Origin: Eonycteris spelaea
Taxonomy: Eukaryota > Chordata > Mammalia > Chiroptera > Pteropodidae
NCBI GenBank assembly: GCA_003508835.1
Contig: PUFA01000022.1
Location: 8,680,001-8,744,000 of the forward strand
DNA length: 64,000 nucleotides
Direction: 5' to 3'
The position numbers and the translations under genes were made by a program. This document shows, one piece after another, positions 36,000 through 48,120 of the stretch. Numbering within the stretch: position 1 is the first letter of the stretch; each line of letters opens with the position of its first letter. The notes under the pieces are model-generated. The model was given only the letters and a program-made list of their open reading frames with translations, was not told the origin of the DNA and did no database searches.

Positions 36000-37615
36000 A
36001 GATGTGCCAAAGAAGGTGATATAAAACAAAAGCGTAGTGAAAGAACTATTTGAGAATAACATCATGTCAAAGTCATTCACATGTGCTATACCCTTGACCT
36101 ATTCAACACCTCGACTATGATGACTAGTGTCTAACGGATATGTGGCTCATGTGACTCTATAAGTTCCAAAATCTTTAACGATTACGTGTTTAATACTTGG
36201 GTTGCTTGATCATGTCCCATTGGGTCAATTCGCACGCGAGTTTTCTCTGCAGCTGCTCCACAGTTGCTGAGAATTGCTGAGCACAGGCAAAAATACGAAA
36301 GACCAAGTGTTGCCGTCTTTCCCTCCGGCCTCCCTGCTCAAAAGTATAAATCTGCTCGTGACGTTCAGGTTCTGGCATTTGCTGGAATGACCGAGGTAAT
36401 GAGTGGAGAAGGGAACAGGAGGAAGCCCAGAAAGATAAAATTGATTTATATAAGATAGGCATGGAATTATCCTCAAAAGTAAACATCTAAGAGACTCAAG
36501 GAGGCAGTGGGGAAGAACGGACAGCAAATGAAGACAAGAGCAAAGTTGGGTGGAGGTTTAAAAAAGAGAAAAGAGAAATGTTGGGTAGCAGCTGCCATAA
36601 TAAGTGACATCAAGGAGGAGAAAGACAAATTATTTTAAGAAGTTTTACTGTATGTGGTATAATTTTTTTCTTCTCTGCCTTCTCAAGAGACCTTAAGCAT
36701 AAGCCTGAATTACTTTTCAAGGTTTTACGGACTAGTATGGAGAATGATAGCCCATTTCTACTCAAATTGACATGCATATTGGATGTTCTACAAAATTCGC
36801 ACATTGGGCCCCAACAAGCTGTTGCTCAAAGATACTTCACTCCCAAATGACTCACTTTTCGACCTTCCAAAATGTGTTTGTTCAAGCCTTGTATCTTTTT
36901 TTCACATTTCTAACCCTACTGATTCGTAGGCGAGTATTTGGACGATTAATTCACTGAAATAATGGATAATATCAGAATCCCTCAGCTTCTAGCTCCTCCC
37001 CTTTGAAATGCTCGTGTCCCTCTGCCCCAGCAGTCCCTCCCTGGCACTGTTCCCCTTCTTTCCCTCTTAACCCCATCCTCCGAATCACAGGCCTAGCCCT
37101 TCCTGGCTCACCCAGGGGAAGGCGCCCTCAATTGATCCGTTTTTATTCCCATACTGTCTCTGTGGCAGCATCTCTTCCCATTCTGCTCTTACACAAAATG
37201 GAAGGAACCCTCAGCCCAACAGGCCATCTCTAGAAACATATCTTAGAGCAGCCCCCACAGAATATACAGGCCCATAATCCAAATACCTTTTCCAGAATTG
37301 TTTCCCCAAAATATTCCCAAACATATAGGAGTCTCTGAGGGACTTTAACCTTCCTCTTTTTAATATTTGATGGTATTTGGATTTTTCCATCTAGGACATA
37401 TTAATTTTTTAAGAAAAAGATAAGGACTTTTTGAATGCCAACAACCCTTCACCTGTATCCCATTAGCCATCCAATGCAATGTACTCTACTTCTGAAGTGA
37501 TGTTTAGGTCTGACCTTCCCCAACGCCGCCCTCGCTCCTGCGCATGCTCAGAACTTCGCAGGTATTAACAAACCGGCCCTGGGAGCTTGCTGATTGATTG
37601 AACTTCTTGACTCTT
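36000..37615. other. No gene seen
   Basis: Mixed unique sequence. Two overlapping minus-strand frames of about 100 residues at 36190-36527 are mutually exclusive and lack motifs. 'cctctgccccagcagtccctccctgg...ccttctttccctctt' at 37019-37070 is pyrimidine-rich. No RNA gene or promoter is recognised. Confidence 0.5.
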
Positions 37616-37619
37616 TTCC

Positions 37620-38210
37620 AGCACTTTGCAATATTTCCACAAAGCTATCGCTTCTAAAACTCTAATTGGATCATGTCACTGTCGGGCTCAAGCACCTTCG
37701 GCGGCTTCCCATTACCTTCCAACTAAAGGAGGAACTTCTTACAAGGTATGTAAAGCCTGAAGAATACGACCCCGACATCGTCTCCCAACGGACTCATCTC
37801 TATTCATCTCTCTCTATAAAACTTCACTCTAGCCAGGTCAGACCTCCGCTTTGAACATCAGCTGCCACCACCCCACCTTGACTGCGCTTCTTCCTACATC
37901 TGGAATTCTCTTCCCCTCCATGTCCGACAGAAAGCAAACCGTGCTCATCCAAACCACACCATCACCTTGTGAAGTGTCACTCGCGCCGCTCATTAAAATT
38001 AGCCGTTCCTTCTCTGTGCTCCCATAGAATCCTGTCTCCAGTGTCGGACTTAGCATCATGGGTAGCACAGTTCCGTATTAAGCCTTGCAGCCCTCCAGAT
38101 GATGAGTTTTTTGAAGCTAGAGACTGATTTTTTTTTTCACATTTGTATTTTTCTACATAAACAATGCATGGTATATAATAGTTGTTGAATAAATGCTTGT
38201 TCTGATGAGT
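37620..38210 (+). mobile_element. L2 LINE 3' region, sense
   Basis: 'aattggatcatgtcactgtcgggctcaagcaccttcggcggcttcccattacc', 'ctacatctggaattctcttcccc', 'gtgaagtgtcactcgcgccgctcattaaaattagccgttccttctctgtgctcccatag' and the end 'aatgcatggtatataatagttgttgaataaatgcttg' give the L2 3' region almost complete. The encoded ORF2 C-terminus is destroyed by stops. Confidence 0.85.
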
Positions 38211-38429
38211 TTGATAGAAAAACTCACATCAGCATTAAGTTAGTATCTGACATTAACTTAGTGTTATTTTCTATTTCAATTGCTTTCATTTTCAAGCTTT
38301 ACACGAAAGTACTACAATTAAAAGGCTCAAGCATGTCTTTCGGTTTTGTTTTTAACTTGAGGGGATGAGGAGGAGAATAGAAATTTGTTCATAAGTTTGG
38401 CTCTTTGAAAAACACGTTTAATATTAACA

Positions 38430-38705
38430 ATCATAGCTGCCTTTTGTGGGTATTTACCATATGCTCCACACTGATGGAGCATTGTGCATTCATTACATCA
38501 TTTAATCTTCTAAATAAACCAGGGCAGTGCAGCAAATACTATTTCATATCGATTTCGCATACAAAGAAACTGAGTCTCAGGGAAGTAATTAGCCCCAGAG
38601 CGCAGAGCCATGTGGGACTCCCAGGCTGCAAAGCCTAACTTGTCTGAATCCGGGACCCACGCTCTCCCCACTCTGTCCCACAGTGTCCTCATTAACTGCT
38701 TTAGA
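38430..38705 (-). mobile_element. MIR SINE, antisense
   Basis: 'gggtatttaccatatgctccacactgatggagc', 'cattacatcatttaatcttctaaataaacc', 'catacaaagaaactgagtctcagggaagtaattagccccagagcgcagagcc' and 'ctgaatccgggacccacgctct' is a near full-length antisense MIR, including the tRNA-related box region. Confidence 0.8.
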
Positions 38706-38835
38706 GGGAGAGTTATGGTGAAGACTAGGCGGGGACTCTGAAAATGGAACTAGACTAGGGTGGGCTGACATTATAAGCTGTGTACTAGGCTATCCCAAGA
38801 AACATATAGCATATCGATGAGAAATGCAGAGTAAA

Positions 38836-38846
38836 GGGGGGGGGGG
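38836..38846 (+). repeat. Eleven-base G run
   Basis: Uninterrupted G homopolymer, a likely site of length variation and sequencing error. Confidence 0.9.
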
Positions 38847-38849
38847 AGT

Positions 38850-39810
38850 AATCGGGGAACAGCCATTACATAACTGGGCATTATAAGAAACCCTTGTAAT
38901 TTGCAAATCCGTGATTTGTAATACTTTGTGTGATAAAACCTGTCCCTTGCTGCCCAGTGTTCCCTTGTTTAAGCCTCGGTCCCCACCCTCAAACCTTATC
39001 TTGATAAACCTCAAAAGCTGCCCTGAATATGGCATTGGAGTCTATATTCATTTTGGTCATTGTTATCCTTCACTAAAGTGCACATCAAATTACGGGAAAA
39101 AAAAAAAAAAAAACATGTTCAAAATTCATGTGATTATCTCGTGAGTCTCTCAAAGAGGCAACGAGCTTCATACTCTTTGCTTTTCCCTCTTCGTTTAAAC
39201 ACGGCTCTGCGCTATATCGGCGAGGACTTCCTAACCCTCTTGAGATAAACGGAGAAGGAGAAGAGGCTTGGGAGCAAACAGTTATAAAATGTGGGAACGC
39301 TGGCCCTGTGCTAATTGAGTTTGCACTTCTCGATGAGTTATTTCGTCGTGTGTAGACTAAGGAGGGTTTGTGCTTGTTTTCCCGTAGCCTGAGCCTAAGT
39401 GCCTTTCCTCCATCTGCTGAAGGGTCTCTCTCATGCCCGAGTAGCTTTTGGGGGTGGGGTGAGCGCTGAAGATTCACCAAAGAAAAATGCCTCTGAATGC
39501 TAAGCCAGATGCGAAATACGTCTACTGGAGAATTACCCAAATTCCCCTTATTCATTTTCTGCCTTTATGGTCTTATATGTCTCACTAAATCATAAGCCCA
39601 CAGGGAGAATCTGTGCTTTTAGGAGCCATTCAGCAAGTAGTATATTACAAATGCTGCAAAGATGCTTATATTCAGAAATATGCAATGATGTAAAGTTGTA
39701 ATAGTCATAAAAGAAAATAACTGACATTTCTTGTTAAAATTATCTGCAGTTATATGTCTAAAAAAGATAAGTGTTTCATTCAAAATATTAACCTCCAGAA
39801 AACATCCCAG
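38850..39810. other. No gene seen
   Basis: A 19-base A run lies at about 39096-39114. The minus-strand frame 39085-39555 (156 residues) ends in that run, has no recognisable domain and is rejected. The part 39160-39360, with 'ctatatcggcgaggac' and 'ctaattgagtttgcacttctcgatgagtta', looks single-copy and could be constrained. Confidence 0.4.
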
Positions 39811-39814
39811 GCTA

Positions 39815-40030
39815 ATGGAAGGAGCCTTGGGAGGTTCCAGTCCTAATTCCTCTACCAACTCATCTCATGAAATTGGACCAGTTACTTTACCCATTTGTGG
39901 GAGTCCATGAAACACCTATTCCCACCATCCTCATGGGGATTTCTAAGTACCAAATGAAATGAACTCTCTGAAAGTGCATTCAATAGTTTAAAACAATAAT
40001 TGACTGTCATGATAGTTGTTATTGTTATGC
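39815..40030 (+). mobile_element. MIR SINE, sense
   Basis: 'gggaggttccagtcctaattcctctacc', 'gaccagttactttacccatttgtggg', 'ccaccatcctcatggggatttctaagtaccaaatgaaatg' and 'gaaagtgcattcaatag' follow sense MIR order. Confidence 0.55.
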
Positions 40031-40034
40031 AATT

Positions 40035-41100
40035 TGCTTTTTGGTGATTTCCAGTTTGCCATGGTGAAATAACACATGCATTTCCTTTTATGCCCTGAAA
40101 TCACACTAAACTAAAAATAATAAATGTTTAACAGACACAAATCCACAAAGTACAAAGACATGAAACAGCAGGGGATGAAAAATATCAACAAACGTTTGCA
40201 AGGTGTAAAGCTAACCAAGGAACCAGAGGAAGGAGAACACTGAGTGCTAAGTGCCTAGAGGCACAATCAATTCTTAGCCCCGATCTAGGAAAAGCTCAAG
40301 AATTAGAAGCATCAGTTATCTCAGGGGGGGTGGGCGGGATGGGAGATCAATGAATGGCGTTGGTAGGAGGTCTGAAGAGCAGGAGCAGTTAGACCACCTG
40401 CAGTCAGCCCTTTCCTCTACGTACAGTAGAGAGAAAGGAAGAGACCCTGGGCAGAAACTGAGAAAGGTAAGCGTAGATCTGAATACTGGAGAGATGCTCC
40501 TCCTGATGCACTCCAAAACTTCCTGACCACCTGACATACGCCATGAAGACAAGCCCTGCCAACGCGTACCCTTGTGATTGAGAAAGATTGTGATACATAC
40601 CAGGAGAACAGATCACGAAGCTTGGAATTCCTACATTCACAGTTAAAACCCTTGAAACGCTAATCAACCACTTATAGGTATTACCTTGAAAAAGATAACT
40701 TTAAAAAAAATTTACTTTTCAATGAAACCAGAGTAGACTAATAGGAGCTGATAGAATTCTCATTTTTTTTTCATTTTATTAACTAAGCCAGATTAAATTT
40801 AACAGATGAAGAATATAATAAAACTTTGAATTTTGTAGGCTGAGTCAGCCAGTTAGGGCAGAATCACACGTGCTTGATAGAGTTCACGTGATAGTTTATC
40901 ACTTGCGGAAAGAGTGTCTTAATGACAGGGCCATGGATATTCTGGGGCCCAGCCGCTGATGCTTCAGGTGACCATGGTGCCAGCTGCCCGACCGGCCTTG
41001 TTTGCGGGCAAAGAACTTGCCTACTGCCTTTCCTCCCTTCCTTCCTGAGCACTATTTCCAAAATGTGGGTCTGATCAGCCACCCTTCTTCTATAAATTCG
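40035..41100. other. No gene seen
   Basis: Unique-looking sequence. Overlapping minus-strand frames at 40316-40667 have no recognisable product. No clear repeat. Confidence 0.5.
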
Positions 41101-41139
41101 TGATGTTCTCACATAGACGTCAGGAAAAAACCCAGTCCC

Positions 41140-41272
41140 TACGACCTACTCAGCCTCATCTGCTGAACTCTCCCTACGCTCCTCGCCCAACAGAGAACTA
41201 CTTACCCTCCCCAATTCCCGCGTGCATCCTACCTCATGTATGCTCTCCCCTCCCTGCAACGTTCTCCTTACA

Positions 41273-41337
<65 letters not shown>

Positions 41338-41575
41338 TCATCGTCCAGTCTCAGCCCAACAGGGCTAATTACTTGCTCGTTACTCTAGACTCCCTATGTT
41401 TATACCCTGTGTTGCAATTATTTGCTCGCACATCTGTCTCCCCTACTCGACTGACTATGAATTCCCAAGAGGAGAGATTAGGTTTAATCATCTTTGTAAC
41501 CCCTAGTACCGAGCAAAGAGCAAGACACAGAGTCAGCCCTCCAGGAGAGTTGGTTGAACAAACCAGCAAGCAGTG
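41140..41575 (+). mobile_element. L2 LINE, sense, split by a microsatellite
   Basis: The right part, 41336-41575, reads 'gctaattacttgctcgttactctag...ttgcaattatttgctcgcacatctgtctcccctactcgactgactatgaattcccaagaggagagattaggtttaatcatctttgtaacccc' and closes with a degenerate 'ggttgaacaaaccagcaag'. It is the L2 3' end. The left part, 41140-41270, is the more diverged upstream portion. The (CA)n(GA)n tract lies between. Confidence 0.7.
41270..41334. repeat. Compound (CA)n(GA)n microsatellite
   Basis: About ten CA units followed directly by about 22 GA units. The GA part is a pure purine tract that could form a triplex (H-DNA). The frames that run through it are artefacts. Confidence 0.95.
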
Positions 41576-41579
41576 AATT

Positions 41580-42920
41580 AATCTCACATCAAGTTGGGCC
41601 TTGGCACCACTTGAGTTTGAATGTCTATGTCATGCTACTGTCAGAAAGTATGGTTCACATTACTGGTTGGCTAACCTATGAGCTCCCAGGGCACAAGGTC
41701 TAAATATCACCTCAAACATGGGAACTATATTAATGCTCTACTCCCCTCAGAGACAACAGAGAGAGAGAGAGATACAAGGAGTGACCCAGTGGGGACACCA
41801 GTGTATTTAAAGTTTGGAGCAGATCACTTTTTAATATCTCCTCCCCCATACAACAAAATTATTTTCTGTAATAACCATTGTTTTCTTGAGGTGTTCCATA
41901 ATTTAAAAAAATTACAAACTGAAAATGAAGAATAAATCCTAATTTTGATTTTCATGACGGTATTCAAATTCAGTAAATGTTTCATGCATAAACGAAAAGG
42001 TGTGCTTACAAAACAAAACTATTACGCCTCACAGCTCATACTCAGTTTTACTTTTTCAAATATTAACATTAACAAAAACTCCAAGCGGTTGCAAAGAATG
42101 ACGGAATTGAAGTTAACGCAAGCTTCCTTTCTTCATGTTTACGATCTATGTTATTGTTACTTTCTAGCCCGGTTTAAAAGCAGGAATATGAAGCACCACT
42201 AAGCTTAGGGACAGAAACTACGCTCCAAGGGACCTCAAGTGATTCTGAGCCCTGACGAACTTATTCCCCAAACCAGTGCCTGTAGCTGACTTGGCCTGAG
42301 TCGAGGCCTACTATGTAAATGGGACTTCTCCAAATGAACATCTATGGAGAATTCAATTTTTATGAAAGGAGAGGTAATAAAAACATGTTCAATTGGAGCT
42401 TAGATATATATTCATAAAATTCAACAGTACCCAGAGCAAGTGTTTAGCACTTAGGCCAACCAAATATCTTATTTTAGAGGGGACTGTTTAACCACTGGCA
42501 TTGTTTAAAATTGCTGGAGCACGGTGGCAATCAGATGCTCTCCAACTCATAGTCCGTTTCACTATTGGTTTTACACGTTCTAAAGGCCATGCATCCCTCC
42601 ACTGCCTGCCGCCAGGAAGACTAGAGGAAATGCCTCCTTCCCCCGTTGTCCACTGTACAATGACCTCTCCTCACTTCCTCTAAGAGTGAGGATGGGCAGA
42701 GGGCCGGGAGAAGTGAGGCCCTCCTGGATTGCACAGTCAGAGTGGCTTGGCTTGAGGAGGCAGAGTTGTTCTCCACAGCCCCCAAATGAGTCTGGCTCCC
42801 TCGGCGTGCTGACCTCACCCATCCACCCGTGGTCATCAGCCACGTGCCACCTGCTGTGAGGGCCTTGGGCGAACTTCAGAGGAGGCCAACTCTATCACCC
42901 TTCAACTTCCTCGGCCTCTT
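41580..42920. other. No gene seen
   Basis: Short GA run at 41757-41771. The stretch 42560-42920 becomes GC-richer and has overlapping frames on both strands without recognisable motifs. Nothing is supported. Confidence 0.45.
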
Positions 42921-42924
42921 ACTG

Positions 42925-43270
42925 TATTCGTTTGCTTGGGCTGCCATCACACAACACAGTGGCTTAAACAGAAATGTATCGTCTCACGGATCTGGAGACG
43001 AGAAGTCCAAGATCAAGGCGTCGGCAGGGCTGTTTCTACTTGGCTCGCAATGGCAGTCTTCTGTTTTTATGTGATCTTCCTTCTGCGCATATCCACGTCC
43101 TAATTTCCAGGTCTCATAAGGACACCGGTCATGGTGGATTAGGGCCCACCACGTGGCCTCATTTTACCTGAATCTCCTCTTGAAAGGCCCCATCTCCAAA
43201 GAGTCTCATTCCGAGGTATGGGGATTGGGACTTCAACAAATGAATTTTGGGAGGATACAGTTCAGCCCAG
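42925..43270 (-). mobile_element. MLT1-type MaLR LTR, antisense
   Basis: 'tgtattcgtttgcttgggctgccatcacacaacacagtggcttaaacagaaatgtatcgtctcacggatctggagacgagaagtccaagatcaaggcgtcggcaggg', 'aaggacaccggtcatggtggattagggcccacc', 'gaatctcctcttgaaaggccccatctccaaagagtctcattccgaggtatgggg', 'cttcaacaaatgaattttgggaggatacagttcagccc' is a full-length antisense MLT1 solo LTR. Its middle is shortened. Confidence 0.85.
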
Positions 43271-43274
43271 AAGC

Positions 43275-46110
43275 ACCTACCCTCTGACTCCGAGACACTG
43301 AACCCAACCCCGTCTCCTTCCCTCCGTGTCCAAAGCTCGCCGTCCACTCCCTAGGCCCGGATCATGTCATTCACCTCCTTGCATTTCCCAAACTCCTGTC
43401 TATACACCTCTTACCACCATCCCACAACCCCCGATTACATGATTATTCCAATAACTGGCTTTAGCTCCCCCAGAGGAAACAGCATTTTTGAGAAGTTATG
43501 TAACTGAAATGAGTCTCTGATTAGCAGTCGGTGGGGGTGGCGGAAGGAAGCTTCGGTCTTTGAGTGCTTTCTGCTTCTTCCACTTCACCTCACCACCATC
43601 CCCTCCCATCCCCAACAAGCACACCGAGGATTTCGGGATTCAAACACATAGGTTTCTTTTGCTATCACAGATCCAATTCCCTTCCCACTCAAAGCCTACA
43701 TCACCAATCACCTAGGCAGTGAACGTGGCATTCAGTAAAACATGGAGTGTCGTCTCTTACAGAGAAAGATCAGGGCCATTAAAAAATCACATTGCAAAAC
43801 ACAAGTCCCCACGCGTGTAAATTCTTAGATCTTAGGCTTCAAAAGCTAGTTTGACCCTAAGCCCGTTGGAATCTGTGTAACAGCACCTCTGTATAGCCAG
43901 CTCTGCTGTGGCATCTGGTTCATAGCAAATCATGCCTTTTCGCTTTTTTTTATTATGTGAGTAACAAATTGTAGGGACAGAAAAGTTAAGACTGCATCTA
44001 AAAGAAAGAAAAAAACACTTCCAAATGGGCGTTATCATATGCCACAAGTTATACCTTATCTACCAGCCTTCTTGTGATCCAAAGAGCTATTCTGAAACGC
44101 ATATTAAAATAACAAAAACAAAGGGCAAAAAGATGCTGAACGCCTGTTGGCACCATAAACCATAGCTTTCCACAGTCGCATGCACAGGTTTCTTCTTAAG
44201 CTTCTCAAGGAAGGGGACTGAGCTTTTCGGTACCGACAGAAACAAACAAAACGAGGTGCTTTCCAGCAACTACACTGAAGAGAACTAAATTGAATTAAAT
44301 GAGTATTTATTTGCTGGTCTAGAAACACATACATAGCTTTTCGATGTTGACCAGTTAAGTCAGTGACAGAAAGGGGATCAGAACACGGATTTCCATGTGA
44401 CTATTTTAAACACTCAAACGCTCCAAATTTCTGAGTTTAAATAACACTTTCTATATTTCAGAGGTAGGAAATTTAAGTAGAGCAGATTTTTTTCTTTTAT
44501 CTCTTATTGTATCTGTTACGATTGTTCCTAAATTTCTCTCAACACTCGAGCTTCATCTGTGCAGCATTTAATTATCCTTATGGCACCCAAAGTCATCTGT
44601 GTTCAAGAAAAGCATTAAATACACACAATTTAGAGAAGAAGAAATATATGACATTCAGTATTGTCTTGGTTTCAGAAAACAATTCTGTATGCATGTAGTG
44701 CTTACTAGAAACTAGGGACTCATTTAACTTTATGGCCCTCATATTCAGTTGTTAATTACTTTTTCATTGTCCTCCATATATTTCTATTGCATCAATGGAA
44801 AACTGCAGTAGTCCTCCAGTGACCAGAATTATACATACCAATTGTTATGAATATTAATTAACAGCTTTGTGCCTTCATGGAAAACTATCTCCTTCCTACT
44901 TCAAAGGCACCAAGTTTCAGTGCTCTAAAAAATTGACTTCAGTTAAAATTTTTAATCAATAAGATTATAGGTTCTTTTGTTGTTGCTGTTGTTCTTCAAC
45001 TTCTGGAAAGACAAATCTTTTTAAACGAAGTAATTGATCTACAACATTCTGTCTGTATGAGAGCCTATTTCAAAAGAAAAATGTTCCATGGCTGGCTTAT
45101 GAAAAAATACATAATACCGGGGAAAAGCTGAACAGTTATTGAGGCTTTGAACAACAGAGCAAGCAGAAGCTGGGAAAATTGATCAGCCGTGTTTGCCGTG
45201 TGTCCAGTCCCACAGGGGCAGAAAACATTCCGGGGGTCATAAAGAGCATCGTATCTTGCGCACGCGGTGTTTAGAGAATGCATTCAGGGGTCTGCACGTG
45301 TGTGCGCGTGTAGAAGCACATTTGGTAAAGCAGTAATGTGCATGGACAGGAAGACACTGAGCCCTGGTCTTACGGGGCTTTGTTCTTTCCCTTATTTCCT
45401 TCCTTGTGCTTTCAGAACAGAATAGGCAACCAGAGAGTACGAGGTGAACAGGATTAAAGGCAGATTGTGCCTGAATGGTGTACAAAACAGTGACCCTTAA
45501 TCTTGGTTTTGCTACCTCCTGAAATACACTTAATTATGCCAACAATGTAACAAAATATGCAAAAATTAATCACAGCCACATTAAAGAAGTCATTTTATTT
45601 GAAATAAGTTAAAGTTAAATCTTATTTAACTTTGCCAGAAAGAGAGGATCATTGCAAACTGGTTATGTTTTACAAGTGGGGTACTATTACAAGATTTTTT
45701 TTTTGTAAAAGAAAGTCAAGGGGGAGAAATCAACACTTACTGGCCAGCTAGGGAACACCAGCAACTCTCCTAAGTGTGTACGTATGTCTTAAAGATGTCA
45801 CCCAGTTTCACCCAACTGAAATAGCCCGTCCCAATTCTCCATTGGTTTCTGAGCACTCTCCCCCTGGGACTCTGTTCTCAGAGTGCCTGCTCCTCGTGTG
45901 AGCCTCACCCAAGTCTCACTGGTAGCCAGCCCTCTGCAGAAATGGGGTCTGGGGCATCCCCCCCTTTCTCTAAGGCCACTGCACACACCATCATGATATG
46001 GACGACTTTACTGAAGGTCGGAGAAATCAGAGGAAATTATATCACAGAACAGCCATAAAACTCAAAGATTAATATTTGGCTTTTATGTTCTTAAAACATT
46101 GCTCAGCAGA
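43275..46110. other. No gene seen
   Basis: The part 43275-43450 is pyrimidine-rich and might hold a weak L2 remnant. The part 43500-45500 is unique in appearance and AT-rich. Frames at 44087-44334 and 45065-45485 on the minus strand have no recognisable product. No RNA gene is seen. Confidence 0.45.
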
Positions 46111-46112
46111 CA

Positions 46113-46295
46113 GTAACAAGTGTTGACAGAGATGTGAAAAAGTGGGCACTTTCGTGTATCACTGATGGAAACGTGAAAGGGTTCAGCCACCACTGGAAAC
46201 AGTTAGACAGCTGCTCAGAATGTTGAATACAGAGCTACTGTGTGACCCAGCAATTTTGCCCCTAATTAAATTCCAAAGAGAAATGAAAATATATA
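46113..46295 (+). mobile_element. L1M 3' region (left part)
   Basis: 'aacaagtgttgacagagatgtgaaaaagtgggcactttcgtgtatcactgatggaaacgtgaaagggttcagccaccactggaaacagttagac' and 'gtgacccagcaattttgcccc...caaagagaaatgaaaatatat' is a typical L1M 3' region in sense. It breaks at about 46295 and continues at about 46776. Confidence 0.8.
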
Positions 46296-46775
46296 GGACA
46301 TACATGAAAATAAAGAAAAAATTATCCTGCCACTTGTTAGAACAAGTACAGAAGACTTTATTCAAAACTATTGCAATAGATGTTAAGAATATCGCTATAG
46401 AGGAAAGAGATAGGGTTCAACTCCAAATACAGCAAAGACAGGTGGGGATCTACCACCACCAAGCAGAGTGAGGGGTTAGTAGAGGAAAAATTACTGAAAG
46501 GAGTCATCAGAGGTAGAGAGGTTTTCGCTAACCTAACTAATGGGATTCTTGCTGAAGGCTGATGGAGAAGAACTTAAACCTCAAAAGCAGACTGAGGAAT
46601 TTAATCAGATATCAGGGATAGGGGATTTTTCCTAAATCGACTTAGCAGGATACTTGCTAAAACTGAGTTATGCAGAGCTGGCAAGGCCAAGGCCAAGGCC
46701 AAGATCAAGGCCTAGCTGCAGAGAGGACTCAGAGGAAGGCGATTAAAGTTTCATTAAGGAGGAGAGCCTTTGTCA
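46296..46775. mobile_element. Unclassified insertion inside L1
   Basis: About 480 bp interrupts an otherwise collinear L1. It contains 'gtacagaagactttattcaaaactattgcaatagatgttaagaatatcgctatagag', 'gggttcaactccaaatacagcaaagacagg', two similar blocks ('ctaatgggattcttgctgaag' and 'cttagcaggatacttgctaaaa') and a short GGCCAA tandem. Left flank 'ggacatacatgaaaa' and right flank 'gtccatacaaaatc' may be a decayed target duplication. I do not recognise the family with certainty. A retroviral-type LTR is one option. Confidence 0.5.
46684..46712 (+). repeat. Short GGCCAA tandem repeat
   Basis: About four imperfect units of GGCCAA/GATCAA lie within the insertion. Confidence 0.85.
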
Positions 46776-47260
46776 GTCCATACAAAATCCTGTAGCATTA
46801 TTCATAAGAGCCAAATAGTAGAAACCATCCAAATATCCATCAACTGATGAATGGATGAACAAAATATGATGTGTGCATACGATGGAATATCATTCAACAA
46901 TAAAAATGAAGTATTGGTACATGTTACCACATAGGTGAGCCTTGAATCACTATGCGAAGTGAAAGCAGTCATAATGTATGATGACATATTGTATGATTAC
47001 ATTTATAAGAGATGTGCAGAAAAGGCAAATCCATAAAAACAAGGACTAAATTAGTGGTGGCCAGGGGCTTGGGAAAAGGGTAGTGGGGAGTGACTGGTGA
47101 CGGGTTGGGGGTTCCCTCTGAGGGTAATGAAAAGTTCTAAAATTACAGAGGGGATGGTTGCATCCCCCTATAAATATACTAAAAACACCGAATTAAAGGC
47201 TTTAAAAGAGTGAATTTCATGGTATGTGAATTATATCTCAGTTGATCTTTTCTGTATATT
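46776..47260 (+). mobile_element. L1M 3' end (right part)
   Basis: 'gtagcattattcataagagccaaatagtagaaaccatccaaatatccatcaactgatgaatggatgaac', 'gatggaatatcattcaac', 'gtggccaggggcttggg' and the end 'gaatttcatggtatgtgaattatatctcagttgatctttt' completes the L1M 3' UTR begun at 46113. The poly-A is decayed. Confidence 0.85.
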
Positions 47261-47860
47261 TTAAAAAGTTCTCAGAGGGTTCTATAAGCTGGGCTCCAGA
47301 TACGGACCAATTCATTTGATCTCCGTCTTTCTCTCTCTCCTTTCCCCACAGCAGCTGGAAAATAATCACCCTCGCTTTATTACCGAGAGCAAATCCCCCT
47401 TCTCCAGCCCCTGCCCCTTGCCTCGGTCCTGAGTCCTCTTTACCGAAGAGCTCGATAACAAAGGAGCATTCTGCTGGAACTCCTCCCTTCCTTCCTCCCC
47501 AGCCATTAATATGCCCTTTTTTAAAAAAGAGACTAAGCCTACAGTCAGATTCGACTTCTAAGTTGTGTGGTTTCTTTAGCTCAGGAACAAAATTTCAAAT
47601 TAAAATGAAGTGTGTCTGTTGTATTTTCAAGGCATGCAATGCACGTCCAGTAAAGTTATCTCAAATTGTTAAAAAAAAAAAAATTAAAACGGAAAAAAGA
47701 ATTATCATGTAATAGCTACAACGGTGCTTAACACATCTAACAATAAACAAAAGAATCACAATGATAGCTCATTTGAAATGAAAAAACTATAATCTTAAAT
47801 CACTACAATTACATTTCAATTTTTTAACTCCTGTCAGTATTTATGCCCATTCAGCTTATT
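47261..47860. other. No gene seen
   Basis: AT-rich in the second half, with a 13-base A run near 47671. No gene or named repeat. Confidence 0.5.
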
Positions 47861-48120
47861 TTTGAGATCATATTAGTAAAATATTAAATGTTTAAATAAT
47901 GACTGTGCTGAGGGAGAAAAGTATGATATGCAAATCAAATAGAGCATGACGTATGGATATGCCATAAAATAATTTAGCCAACTACATACATGAGCCACAA
48001 AATGCTTCTTTTAATAAAACAGCAATGGCTCCAGGTATCCAATTAGACTGTTGGCATGTTGAAACTACAACCATCCATTATGCTTAGCTTTGGATAACCC
48101 GTCACCTGAACCCTGACTCT
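47860..48120. promoter_or_regulatory. Candidate conserved non-coding element
   Basis: Repeat-free block with a perfect POU octamer ATGCAAAT at 47928-47935, then 'aaataatttagccaactac', 'cttttaataaaacagcaatggctcc' and 'ccaattagactgttggcatg'. It looks like homeodomain/POU-rich enhancer DNA. The motifs are seen; function is inferred. Confidence 0.3.

Noticed and set aside
39085..39555. 156-residue minus-strand frame
   Set aside because: Its C-terminus is a run of phenylalanines translated from the homopolymer at 39096-39114, and no homology is recognised.
41291..41334. CRISPR-like or other array of short units
   Set aside because: These are simple dinucleotide repeats in a mammalian genome. There are no spacers.
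41100..41576. 158-residue plus-strand frame with a Thr-His and Arg-Glu repeat
   Set aside because: The repeat residues come from the (CA)n(GA)n tract, and the flanks are L2 sequence.
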